Translations under genes and position numbers: made by a program
The notes under the pieces: model-generated
The model's input: only the letters and a program-made list of their open reading frames with translations
What the model was told of the DNA's origin: nothing
The model's database searches: none
Part shown: piece by piece, positions 42,931 through 50,798 of the stretch
Layout: each line of letters begins with the position of its first letter
How positions within the stretch are numbered: the stretch's first letter is position 1
Assembly: GCF_014211975.1 (NCBI RefSeq)
Contig: NZ_CP060084.1
Span: 4,289,001-4,353,000, forward strand
Direction: 5' to 3'
Length of the DNA: 64,000 nucleotides
Source of the DNA: Teredinibacter haidensis
Lineage (GTDB): Bacteria; Pseudomonadota; Gammaproteobacteria; Pseudomonadales; Cellvibrionaceae

Positions 42931-43929
42931 ATGGATCAATCCGATAGACGTTATTTTCGTCAGCAGCTTCCAGCGCTGCAATTTGAGACGCCTTTCCAGC
43001 TCGACGCCTGCGCGCCGGAGTTGCAGGAATTATTTCGTCTTTATGGCTACGATCAAATCGTTCGCCACACTCAATGTACACATTATGCCGGCCAGGTACG
43101 TTTGGGAGGCTTTAAATGTGTTGCGCACTGTTGGCTGCCTAAAAATCATGAGACTAATGCGCAGAGGCAAACGGTTGTGGTCAGCCACGGCCTGTTCGAT
43201 CACAGCGGCCTTTATTTGAAGTTGGTTGAAAGTTTGTTACGCGCGAATATTTGCGTCTTTATGCCAGATTTTCCCGGCCATGGAATTAGTGCGGGTGAGC
43301 CTGCTGCTATCAACGATTTTAGTGAGTACGCCAGTGTTATCAGCGATAGCGTGCTAATGCTGAACCAGCAAAAGGACGTGTTTGGACCTGTTTCTCTCGT
43401 GGGTCAGAGCACCGGGGCGGCAGCGATATTGCGTTACCTTTTAGATCAGGTTTACGACAGCGGTATTCGTAAGGTCGTGCTTTTGGCTCCATTGATAAAG
43501 CCTAAAAGTTTTTGGTTTATTCGATTGGCTTTTCCTTTTGTACGCTACCTGGGTATTCCAATAAAACGACGGTTTAACAATAATTCACACGATAAGGAGT
43601 TTTGCCAGTTTCTCGCGCAAGACGATGCCCTACAGCCGCAATCAATCCCCCACACTTGGTTGCAGGCCCTGTGTGACTGGGTTGAATGGTATGAGGCAAA
43701 GTGGGAGCGCATTGCCTCTGGTAGCGAGCGTAAGTTACAAATACCAACGCTTATTGTGCAGGGGCTTGCAGATAATACCGTTGATTGGCGTAACAATCTT
43801 CCCAAAATAGTCTCAATACTTGAAAACCCAAAAGAAGAGCATATCCCTGGGGCGCGCCATCACTTAGTAAACGAAGCGGGTTCATACCGGCCGAAAATTT
43901 TAACAGCCATTCTAAAATTTCTGGCGTAA
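42931..43929 (+). CDS. alpha/beta-hydrolase (lysophospholipase-like)
   Basis: The protein has 332 residues. The core alpha/beta-hydrolase fold runs from about residue 70: TVVVSHGLFDHSGLYLKLVESLL (oxyanion HG), VFMPDFPGHGISAGEP, nucleophile elbow VGQSTGAAA (Ser), the acid probably in IVQGLADNTVDW (Asp) and the histidine in PGARHHLVNE. It resembles the lysophospholipase/monoacylglycerol-lipase group (COG2267). No signal peptide was seen, so it is probably cytoplasmic. It sits alone after the pgk terminator and 33 bases before a small lipoprotein gene on the same strand. The substrate is unknown. Confidence 0.88.
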   Translation: MDQSDRRYFRQQLPALQFETPFQLDACAPELQELFRLYGYDQIVRHTQCTHYAGQVRLGGFKCVAHCWLPKNHETNAQRQTVVVSHGLFDHSGLYLKLVESLLRANICVFMPDFPGHGISAGEPAAINDFSEYASVISDSVLMLNQQKDVFGPVSLVGQSTGAAAILRYLLDQVYDSGIRKVVLLAPLIKPKSFWFIRLAFPFVRYLGIPIKRRFNNNSHDKEFCQFLAQDDALQPQSIPHTWLQALCDWVEWYEAKWERIASGSERKLQIPTLIVQGLADNTVDWRNNLPKIVSILENPKEEHIPGARHHLVNEAGSYRPKILTAILKFLA

Positions 43930-43962
43930 ACTACCCGAATTGATAAATCGGGGACAGGTTAT

Positions 43963-44289
43963 ATGCAAGTAGGGAAAATATTAGGGGTGGTTCTGGCGGT
44001 CTGTTGCTTGGCGGCGTGCGCAGTGCAGAAGCAGAAATCTTCCTCCAGCGATATCACGCAGGCCTTCGCTGATTTTAAAGGGGTGAGTTTAAATACATCC
44101 CAATTCACCATAGTTGAACAGAACACGGAGCTTTCTAGAGCTCTCTCCAAGTCTGGCTTTGCAGAATCCCGCTTTTTTGTTTCCTACTGGCCAACGCCTG
44201 AATGTGTAGAGGGGTATACGGTATTCGAAAAATGCGGAAAGCAAAGCTGTAACTTCAAGTTTGAATGGGTTGAAGGTGTTTGTGACTAG
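43963..44289 (+). CDS. small lipoprotein, function unknown
   Basis: The protein has 108 residues. The signal peptide ends in the lipobox LAAC (Cys19). The mature part has four further cysteines (PECVEGY, KCGKQSCNF, GVCD) clustered in the last 40 residues, which could form two disulphides in the periplasm. I do not recognise a family. It follows the hydrolase gene by 33 bases and may be co-transcribed. Confidence 0.65.
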   Translation: MQVGKILGVVLAVCCLAACAVQKQKSSSSDITQAFADFKGVSLNTSQFTIVEQNTELSRALSKSGFAESRFFVSYWPTPECVEGYTVFEKCGKQSCNFKFEWVEGVCD

Positions 44290-44724
44290 TGCTAGCGGCT
44301 TGCTGAATAATGTAGGCGAGGTCGTCAGCGCAAGGGGAAATGGGTGAAAAAGCGGAGTTTATAGTGAATAAATGAGCATTTTAAATCCACCGTTAACCTC
44401 TCGCTGGCAACACAACAGGTCGTTTTTTTAAAGCTTGCTAATATCGGCTACACGACCTTTCTACCGAACTGAATCAACCCACCGCAGTCCCCGTTCGAGA
44501 GCTGTAGAGTGTGGCGGGCCAGTGGGTGTGGTTGAATAGGGTGCCTAAACACTTTTAAACTTCCTTGTATCTACTTCAGCGGTTCACGGTCTGTTGTAAC
44601 GTATGCAGTAAAGATTGTTAAACATGCCTGAATAACGCCCACAGGAAAAACATCAATTTGTGCCACGGAACTCTTTGAACCGGTATGCTAGTCTTTCGCG
44701 AATTGCCCACTAAAAGGAATTTAT
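44290..44724. other. 435-base intergenic region with inverted repeats
   Basis: No gene was seen. AGGTCGT (about 44417) and ACGACCT (about 44452) form widely spaced arms with a T run after the first. TCAACC (about 44474) and GGTTGA (about 44532), with inner CCAC/GTGG pairs, bracket a possible structured segment of about 65 bases. The sequence just before the next gene has GTATGCTAGTCT, a possible extended -10 (44682-44693). It may hold a small RNA, but evidence is weak. Confidence 0.35.
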
Positions 44725-45339
44725 ATGAAACAATCCCTATTAAAATTCACGTGTTGTTGTCTTCTTGCCGTTAGCTTTTCTGGTGTATTTGCCGACAGCA
44801 CTGCACCGCTTAGCAACTCGCTTTTAGATAAGATGTCGAAAGTTCAGACGCAATTGCTATTGCTAGCGGATCGTTATCCGGAACTCGAAAATGACAGCAT
44901 GGATAAAATGGAGTTCGGTGATGGTGGTAAATCCATGGCGGCCTTCTTAAAGGGAACTCCCGTGTACAAAGAGTTGTTGAACACCGTGGAGGCCAACGGT
45001 TTTACGTCGTTGGAAGAGTTTACCGCTGTATATAGCCGTGTATTTGTGGCGATGTTGAGTTTAAAAACGGAGCAGCTTTCGCCCAAAGTGACGGAGCAGT
45101 TTAGTGCAGACCGGGTGGCGGAAATGAAAAAGCAACTGTTGTCCAGTGGCCTGCCAGAAGAAATGATTGACGAGCAGGTTAAACACATGACTGCTGCGAT
45201 GAATATGTACTCGAAGGCAACAGCGGCTGCAAAAAATGCGGATCCAAAGGATATTCAATTCGTCCGTGATAATGCGGCTCAAGTCGCACAATTATTTAAT
45301 GATGGTGATGACGAAGGTGAAGCCTTCGAGGACGAGTAG
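44725..45339 (+). CDS. secreted or periplasmic helical protein, function unknown
   Basis: The protein has 204 residues. A clear signal peptide (residues 1-24, cut after FA before DSTAP) is followed by an all-helical, Lys/Glu/Met-rich body and a very acidic tail (FNDGDDEGEAFEDE). Segments such as EEFTAVYSRVFVAMLSLK and VAEMKKQLLSSGLPEEMIDEQVKHM recall small periplasmic helical proteins of marine gammaproteobacteria, but no named family was recognised. AAGGAA precedes ATG by 7 bases. It is monocistronic with its own promoter region and a strong terminator. Confidence 0.75.
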   Translation: MKQSLLKFTCCCLLAVSFSGVFADSTAPLSNSLLDKMSKVQTQLLLLADRYPELENDSMDKMEFGDGGKSMAAFLKGTPVYKELLNTVEANGFTSLEEFTAVYSRVFVAMLSLKTEQLSPKVTEQFSADRVAEMKKQLLSSGLPEEMIDEQVKHMTAAMNMYSKATAAAKNADPKDIQFVRDNAAQVAQLFNDGDDEGEAFEDE

Positions 45340-45353
45340 CGGAAAGGTCTGTT

Positions 45354-45385
45354 AAAAAGAGCCGGTGTAATACCGGCTCTTTTTT
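45354..45385. terminator. bidirectional terminator between two converging genes
   Basis: AAAAAGAGCCGGT pairs with ACCGGCTCTTTTT around the 5-base loop GTAAT. Located 14 bases after the secreted-protein gene and 4 bases from the GDPD stop on the other strand, it can serve both. Confidence 0.92.
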
Positions 45386-45389
45386 GCCT

Positions 45390-46703
45390 CTATTTTAAGT
45401 TCATACAACTTGCGTAATAGCTCACCGTTGCTGGCCAGTCCGAAAATACGCCTAATACCCCTACATCCCGGGCGAGAACATCCAATATCTCCATCATATC
45501 GCCATCGTTATTTATCACGCTGGGCTGTGGGTTAACTGAGTCGGTGTTTAGGCCATTCAGCGATTGATAATACCAGCCACCACCATTTGCCAATGGGCCT
45601 GCGCGTTCGAATGACCAGGCAATCATATCCAGGCCCGCAGCCTTTGCCGATTCGGCATAAATCGAGGGGGCGATGTCACCGTCGATAACGTCCACCAGCA
45701 TCCATATGGGTGGCGCAATAATACTTACGCCATCCGCTGCTATCTTGGCCATGGAAGGTTCGTAAGTACTTGGATCACGGAAGTTAAAATCAGGATCATC
45801 GTAGCGGCCATCGAGAAATACAGCTTGATGGCCGTACGTGGGCTCACTATCTATCCAGTAGAGTACGTCGCTGTAGTTAAACGATTGTGGCCAGACAAAG
45901 TGAGGGGGAACCCAAGCTTGTTTATACTCTTCAATCATTTTTTGTGCGTAGTCTTGCTGGGAAAATCCATTGAAGGGCATTTCCACGCTGGGTGACTTTA
46001 GTTCCGGTGTCATCTTGGTTCCGAGCCGGGTAAATAACTGAATACTTTCTTTATGGCTGAGCAGAGTTCCGCGGCCGGCGTAGAGGTCGGTGCGCCAATT
46101 TGCCGTTGCATCGAGGTACTCTGCAACCGTTGTGGCTGCAGAATTTCCCGCATCCATCTTGCCCTTAAGTGTTTTAAATTCTTCCAGGGTAATATCGCTG
46201 GTGCAACAGCGAACGGAAGCGGATTTGATAACGTTACCGTCGGCATCGACCTCTGCGGGCTCAAAGGGCACACTGCATTTTTCAGCCAGGGGGGTTTCAA
46301 GGATATTGGTTGTGGTATGTAAGTCACATTGGGAGTGACGGCAAACCAACTCTTTATCTTTCGTAAAGGTGACATCACACTCCAGAATGCCTGCGCCCAT
46401 ACGTGCAGCCGCTTCATAGGATTCTTTTGTGTGCTCAGGGAATTGCAGTGGTGCGCCTCTGTGGCCAATGGAAAAATCAGACCTGCGTGGTTTTTGGTTT
46501 TGGCAGCTAAGAAGCTTTTTCTTGAGCGGCGATACATCCATATCTTTGACCAGAAAGTAGGGGCGTGGTCCCAGTTGCACATTAGAGCCGAAACCATGGG
46601 AAGCAAAAGGCTTGTGCCAGTCAAAGTGTTTGCTGCTGGCAAGGCTGGGGAGAGATGAAGCAGATAAAACGGCTAGAATTAACAGCGTAATACAGTGGCG
46701 CAT
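45390..46703 (-). CDS. periplasmic glycerophosphodiester phosphodiesterase family protein
   Basis: The protein has 437 residues from ATG 46703, which has GGAGG 5-7 bases before it. The signal peptide ends near LAS (about residue 23). GDPD catalytic marks are SIGHRGAPLQFPEHT (His81, Arg82, Glu90), LECDVTFTKDKELVCRH (Glu108, Asp110, His123) and, later, TPELKSP (Glu). The usual family hydrolyses glycerophosphodiesters from phospholipid turnover. This one is longer than GlpQ (358) with an unusual N-terminal extension (25-75) and several cysteines (CRHSQCD, EKC, RCC). It stands alone; the substrate could differ from glycerophosphodiesters. Confidence 0.88.
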   Translation of the reverse strand: MRHCITLLILAVLSASSLPSLASSKHFDWHKPFASHGFGSNVQLGPRPYFLVKDMDVSPLKKKLLSCQNQKPRRSDFSIGHRGAPLQFPEHTKESYEAAARMGAGILECDVTFTKDKELVCRHSQCDLHTTTNILETPLAEKCSVPFEPAEVDADGNVIKSASVRCCTSDITLEEFKTLKGKMDAGNSAATTVAEYLDATANWRTDLYAGRGTLLSHKESIQLFTRLGTKMTPELKSPSVEMPFNGFSQQDYAQKMIEEYKQAWVPPHFVWPQSFNYSDVLYWIDSEPTYGHQAVFLDGRYDDPDFNFRDPSTYEPSMAKIAADGVSIIAPPIWMLVDVIDGDIAPSIYAESAKAAGLDMIAWSFERAGPLANGGGWYYQSLNGLNTDSVNPQPSVINNDGDMMEILDVLARDVGVLGVFSDWPATVSYYASCMNLK

Positions 46704-46860
46704 GGCGGCCTCCAAAAGAATTATTCGATGTGTAAATGGAACCAGTGTTGAGTAGAGGAGGCTAGAAGTTAAGTGTGTCGCCTGTATGCTGAATTTGTGA
46801 AGACTGGATTAAATTGCTGTTGCAGTTTCTATTGATGTGTAAGTTGTGTGAAAGGGTTCT

Positions 46861-46946
46861 CGGACAGCGGTGGCCAAATAGCGCTGCTGTCCGATAGTTC
46901 TCAAAGGGAGGTCGCCCGAGGGAAATCGCAAAGCGCCCTCGGGCGA
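46861..46946. other. two strong hairpins in the ilvA/GDPD gap
   Basis: CGGACAGC (46861-46868) pairs with GCTGTCCG (46886-46893), and TCGCCCGAGGG (46912-46922) pairs exactly with CCCTCGGGCGA (46936-46946). Both lie downstream of ilvA and upstream of the GDPD gene on the minus strand. Neither is followed by a T run on either strand. Role unknown; Rho-type 3' protection of ilvA mRNA or a small RNA are possibilities. Confidence 0.45.
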
Positions 46947-46995
46947 TCAAAAGTGCAGAAAAGCACTGGGCTTAAATGGCGCCCCTCGACAGGGT

Positions 46996-48510
46996 TTAAC
47001 TCAAAAAATACCGGTAGGCTTCGTTATCGGTTTCATCCCAGTAGGGGTAGCCCAGGTCCTTCAGCAGGCCTTGCAGTTGTTTGTGTTCTTTTTTCGGTAC
47101 CTGCATGCCAACCAGTACCCGGCCAAATGCTGCACCGTGGTTGCGATAGTGGAACATGGAAATATTCCAGCGACCGGCCAGCTTGGTTAAAAAGTTCAGC
47201 AACGCGCCGGGTCGTTCCGGAAACTCGAAGCGGTAGACGATTTCGTCATTGGCCTGAGGCGCATGACCGCCGACCATATGACGAATATGGAGCTTAGCCA
47301 CTTCGTTATCGGTCATATCGACAACTTTGTAACCTTTTCCTTCCAGAGTTTGAACCACCTCCGCGCGATCGTCTTTGTCTGGAGCCACCTGTAGACCGAC
47401 GAAGATATGGGCGTCGCGATTATCGGCAAAGCGATAATTAAATTCAGTAATGGAACGTTTGCCCAGCAGGCCACAGAACTTGCGATAGCTACCGGGTTCT
47501 TCTGGAATGGTCACCGCAAAGATTGCTTCGCGCTTTTCGCCGATTTCAGTGCTTTCCGAAATAAAGCGCAAGCGGTCGAAATTGGTATTCGCTCCGCTGG
47601 CGATGGCGACCAGGGTTTTTCCTTCGCAGCCGGTTTCGGCAACGTATTTTTTCAGGCCTGCGAGCGACAAAGCCCCTGCGGGCTCAGTAATGGAGCGTGT
47701 ATCTTCGAAAATATCCTTAATCGCAGCGCACATTTCATCGGCATTGGCGGTAATAACACCGTCGATGGTCTGTCGCAAAACGCGGTAGGTTTCTTTTCCA
47801 ATTTGCGCTACAGCAACACCTTCGGCAAATATACCTACCTGAGGAAGTGTTACCCGGCGGTTGGCATCCATGGCGGCTTTCAGGCATGCCGCATCGTTGG
47901 GTTCTACGGCGAAAACCTTGGTCTCTGGGCGCACATACTTTATGTAGGCGGCCATACCGGCACACAGGCCGCCGCCGCCCACGGGGATGAAAACAGCGTC
48001 TATGGGCCCGGAATACTGGCGCAACAGTTCCATGGCAACGGTACCCTGGCCAGCAATAACATCGGGGTCGTCGAAGGGGGGGACGTAGGTCATCCCCTTT
48101 TCTTCAACCAGTTTTTTGGCATGAGTGGCCGCTTCGTCGTAGGTATCACCGGTCAGAACAACTTTTGCTCCACGGCGTTTTACCGCCTCCACTTTAATCG
48201 CCGGTGTCGTACGGGGCATAACAATTGTGGCTTTCACGCCTAGATGCTGTGAGGCCAGCGCCAGACCCTGTGCATGGTTGCCTGCTGAGGCCGCTACGAC
48301 GCCTCCAGCTCTTTGCTCCTCACTCAACTGCAGGAGCTTATTGTAGGCTCCGCGAATTTTAAAGGAAAACACGGGTTGCAGGTCTTCGCGCTTAAGCAGT
48401 ACCTGGTTGTTGGTGCGGTCAGAAATCAGCGGTGCAGCATCCAGTGGTGTTTCTACGGCCAGATCGTAAATGCGGGCGTTGAGTATGCGTTTCAGGTAGG
48501 ACTGGGGCAT
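46996..48510 (-). CDS. ilvA: biosynthetic threonine deaminase
   Basis: This 504-residue pyridoxal-phosphate enzyme converts threonine to 2-ketobutyrate, the first step of isoleucine synthesis. The PLP lysine is in FSFKIRGAYNKL (about residue 57); AASAGNHAQGLALA and VFIPVGGGGLCAGMAAY bind the cofactor phosphate. Two ACT-like regulatory domains at the C-terminus (about 330-420 and 425-504) allow isoleucine/valine control: AIFAVTIPEEPGSYRKFC and YRFEFPERPGALLNFL. The length marks it as the biosynthetic rather than catabolic type. It is divergent from rpiA with 178 bases between starts. Confidence 0.97.
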   Translation of the reverse strand: MPQSYLKRILNARIYDLAVETPLDAAPLISDRTNNQVLLKREDLQPVFSFKIRGAYNKLLQLSEEQRAGGVVAASAGNHAQGLALASQHLGVKATIVMPRTTPAIKVEAVKRRGAKVVLTGDTYDEAATHAKKLVEEKGMTYVPPFDDPDVIAGQGTVAMELLRQYSGPIDAVFIPVGGGGLCAGMAAYIKYVRPETKVFAVEPNDAACLKAAMDANRRVTLPQVGIFAEGVAVAQIGKETYRVLRQTIDGVITANADEMCAAIKDIFEDTRSITEPAGALSLAGLKKYVAETGCEGKTLVAIASGANTNFDRLRFISESTEIGEKREAIFAVTIPEEPGSYRKFCGLLGKRSITEFNYRFADNRDAHIFVGLQVAPDKDDRAEVVQTLEGKGYKVVDMTDNEVAKLHIRHMVGGHAPQANDEIVYRFEFPERPGALLNFLTKLAGRWNISMFHYRNHGAAFGRVLVGMQVPKKEHKQLQGLLKDLGYPYWDETDNEAYRYFLS

Positions 48511-48688
48511 GGCAGTTCGTTATATTTTCAATTTGTTTATTGAGCGGCAATGGTAAAGGATGCGAGACGTCAAGTCATTGAATTTGCTTTGATGGAGTGT
48601 TATTTGTGCATGCGCTCGGCGGCAGTTTTTAGTAAACTGCACCGCCTCTCCCGCTGTCCTCTATATTAACCGGAATTGATTGCACCCC

Positions 48689-49360
48689 ATGACCCAGGAC
48701 GAACTCAAAAAAGCTGTTGCCCAGGCGGCGGTTGAATACATTTTGCCAAAGCTCGAAAGTGACACCATTGTGGGAATCGGTACTGGTTCTACCGCTAACT
48801 TTTTTATTGATTTTCTGGCTGAGCATAAGGCTTTGTTCGATGGCGCGGTTGCCAGTTCGGATGTTTCTGCTGAGAGGTTAAAAAAACATGGTATTCCCGT
48901 CTATGATTTAAATTCAGTTGATCAGTTGGCGGTGTATGTCGATGGAGCGGATGAAAGTAACGCGAAATTGCAGCTGATTAAAGGCGGTGGTGCAGCGTTA
49001 ACACGGGAAAAAATTGTAACCGCCAGCGCCGACGAATTTGTGTGTATCGCCGATCAAAGCAAGTGGGTCAAAACCCTGGGAGCCTTCCCGCTGCCGGTCG
49101 AAGTGATTCCGATGGCTCGTGCTTATGTCGCTCGTGAGCTGATAAAACTGGGTGGCGATCCCGTGCACCGCCGGGGGTGTATTACCGACAATGGTGGTGA
49201 GATTCTGGATGTTCACGGCCTAAACATTGAAGATGCCCCCGGTTTGGAAGCTGCAATCAACCAAATTGTGGGAGTTGTCAGCAATGGCCTGTTTGCCAGG
49301 CGCCCGGCTGATGTTTTACTGCTTGCAACCGAAACGGGTGTGCAGACGTTACGCGCGTAA
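48689..49360 (+). CDS. rpiA: ribose-5-phosphate isomerase A
   Basis: This 223-residue enzyme interconverts ribose-5-phosphate and ribulose-5-phosphate. ATG 48689 gives MTQDELKKAVAQAAVEYI, the same first eight residues as E. coli RpiA; a TTG three codons earlier is rejected. Active-site segments are VGIGTGSTANFFIDFL, VYVDGADESN (Asp pair), LIKGGGAALTREKIV and FPLPVEVIPMA. The ilvA-rpiA-serA arrangement is common in gammaproteobacteria. serA follows after 45 bases. Confidence 0.97.
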   Translation: MTQDELKKAVAQAAVEYILPKLESDTIVGIGTGSTANFFIDFLAEHKALFDGAVASSDVSAERLKKHGIPVYDLNSVDQLAVYVDGADESNAKLQLIKGGGAALTREKIVTASADEFVCIADQSKWVKTLGAFPLPVEVIPMARAYVARELIKLGGDPVHRRGCITDNGGEILDVHGLNIEDAPGLEAAINQIVGVVSNGLFARRPADVLLLATETGVQTLRA

Positions 49361-49405
49361 ATCGCGCTATATTGAATATTTATTTTTAGCTTGTGAGACT
49401 TAACT

Positions 49406-50641
49406 ATGACGGCTCCTCTGACTTCCCTGAAAAAAGAAAAAATTAAATTCCTATTGCTTGAAGGTGTTAGTCCCTCGTCTGTTGAGAGCCTAAAAAATGC
49501 AGGCTACACCAATATCGATTATGTAAAAACGGCGCTGGCGGAAGATGAGCTGATTGATCGAATTAAAGATGCACATTTTGTTGGCTTGCGTTCTCGTACA
49601 CAGCTAACCCGACGAGTATTCGAAAGCGCTCCCAAATTGGTGGCGGCGGGTTGTTTTTGTATTGGTACCAATCAAGTTGATCTGGAAGCTGCGCAGGAGC
49701 ATGGTGTAGCGGTTTTTAATGCGCCCTATTCCAATACCCGAAGCGTTGCTGAGCTAGTTATTGCGGAAGCAATTTTATTGCTGCGGGGTGTGCCCGCCAA
49801 AAATGCAGGTTGTCATCGCGGCGAATGGAATAAATCGGCAACGGGCTCCTTTGAAATACGTGGTAAAACACTGGGGCTGATCGGCTATGGCTCAATTGGT
49901 AGTCAAGTCAGTGTATTGGCCGAATCCCTGGGTATGACGGTGATGTTTTTCGATGTAATTAACAAGCTGCCACTGGGCAACGCAATACAGTGTAAATCGC
50001 TAACGGAGTTGCTGGCCAAATCAGATATCGTTTCCCTGCATGTGCCGGAAACGGCTGGAACTAAAGATCTTATTGGTGAGCAGGAAATCGCGGCCATGAA
50101 AGCGGGGGCAATTTTAATAAACGCGTCCCGTGGAACAGTGATCGATATCGAGGCTTTGGCCGTAGCGATGGAAAGTGGGCATATTTCCGGAGCAGCAATT
50201 GACGTTTTCCCTGTTGAGCCAAAAGGCAACGATGAAGAATTTGTATCGCCTTTGCGGGCGTTCGATAATACGATTCTCACACCGCATATTGGTGGCTCCA
50301 CTATGGAGGCTCAGGAAAATATTGGTTTCGAAGTTACCGAAAAACTGATTAAGTATTCTGATAACGGCACGACTATTTCTTCGGTAAACTTCCCCGAAGT
50401 GGCGCTGCCCACCCATAGAAATGTTCATCGTTTACTGCACGTTCACAAAAACGTACCCGGCGTACTGACGGCGATTAACAAAATTTTCTCTGAAAATAAT
50501 ATCAATATTACTGGTCAGTATTTACAGACCAATGAGAAAGTGGGTTATGTCGTGGTCGATGTGGATTCTAAATACAATAAATCGGCACTTAAACAACTCA
50601 AAAGCGTAGAGGGTACGATTCGTTGCAGAGTGCTTTTTTAA
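49406..50641 (+). CDS. serA: D-3-phosphoglycerate dehydrogenase
   Basis: This 411-residue NAD-dependent enzyme oxidises 3-phosphoglycerate, opening serine synthesis. Length and sequence follow E. coli SerA closely: LVAAGCFCIGTNQVDLEAA, NTRSVAELVIAEAILLLRG, Rossmann motif LGLIGYGSIGSQ, NASRGTVIDIEAL and catalytic His in LTPHIGGSTMEAQENI. The C-terminal ACT domain (about 335-411, HVHKNVPGVLTAINKIFSENNINITGQYLQ) binds serine for feedback inhibition. It is ended by a 19-bp perfect terminator stem. Confidence 0.98.
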   Translation: MTAPLTSLKKEKIKFLLLEGVSPSSVESLKNAGYTNIDYVKTALAEDELIDRIKDAHFVGLRSRTQLTRRVFESAPKLVAAGCFCIGTNQVDLEAAQEHGVAVFNAPYSNTRSVAELVIAEAILLLRGVPAKNAGCHRGEWNKSATGSFEIRGKTLGLIGYGSIGSQVSVLAESLGMTVMFFDVINKLPLGNAIQCKSLTELLAKSDIVSLHVPETAGTKDLIGEQEIAAMKAGAILINASRGTVIDIEALAVAMESGHISGAAIDVFPVEPKGNDEEFVSPLRAFDNTILTPHIGGSTMEAQENIGFEVTEKLIKYSDNGTTISSVNFPEVALPTHRNVHRLLHVHKNVPGVLTAINKIFSENNINITGQYLQTNEKVGYVVVDVDSKYNKSALKQLKSVEGTIRCRVLF

Positions 50642-50657
50642 GACACAAAAAAAGGTT

Positions 50658-50700
50658 TTGAATAAAAAAGGAGCGATTGATTCGCTCCTTTTTTATTCAA
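50658..50700. terminator. bidirectional terminator with 19-bp perfect stem
   Basis: TTGAATAAAAAAGGAGCGA pairs with its exact complement around a 5-base loop (50677-50681). It has A and T tracts within the stem. It ends serA on the plus strand and can stop transcription coming out of feoB on the minus strand. Confidence 0.92.
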
Positions 50701-50798
50701 GCTGGGAAAGGTTGGAATTGTTTTTCCTGCTCGAGTCCGGTGCTTTGGTGGATAAATTAGATAGACAATAGTCGTGAGACTTGCGTTGCCGATGTTGC

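Noticed and set aside
50658..50700. Long inverted repeats as mobile-element ends (also 18548-18589)
   Set aside because: Both are short-looped with A/T tracts, placed directly after stop codons, and have no target duplications or transposase; they are terminators.
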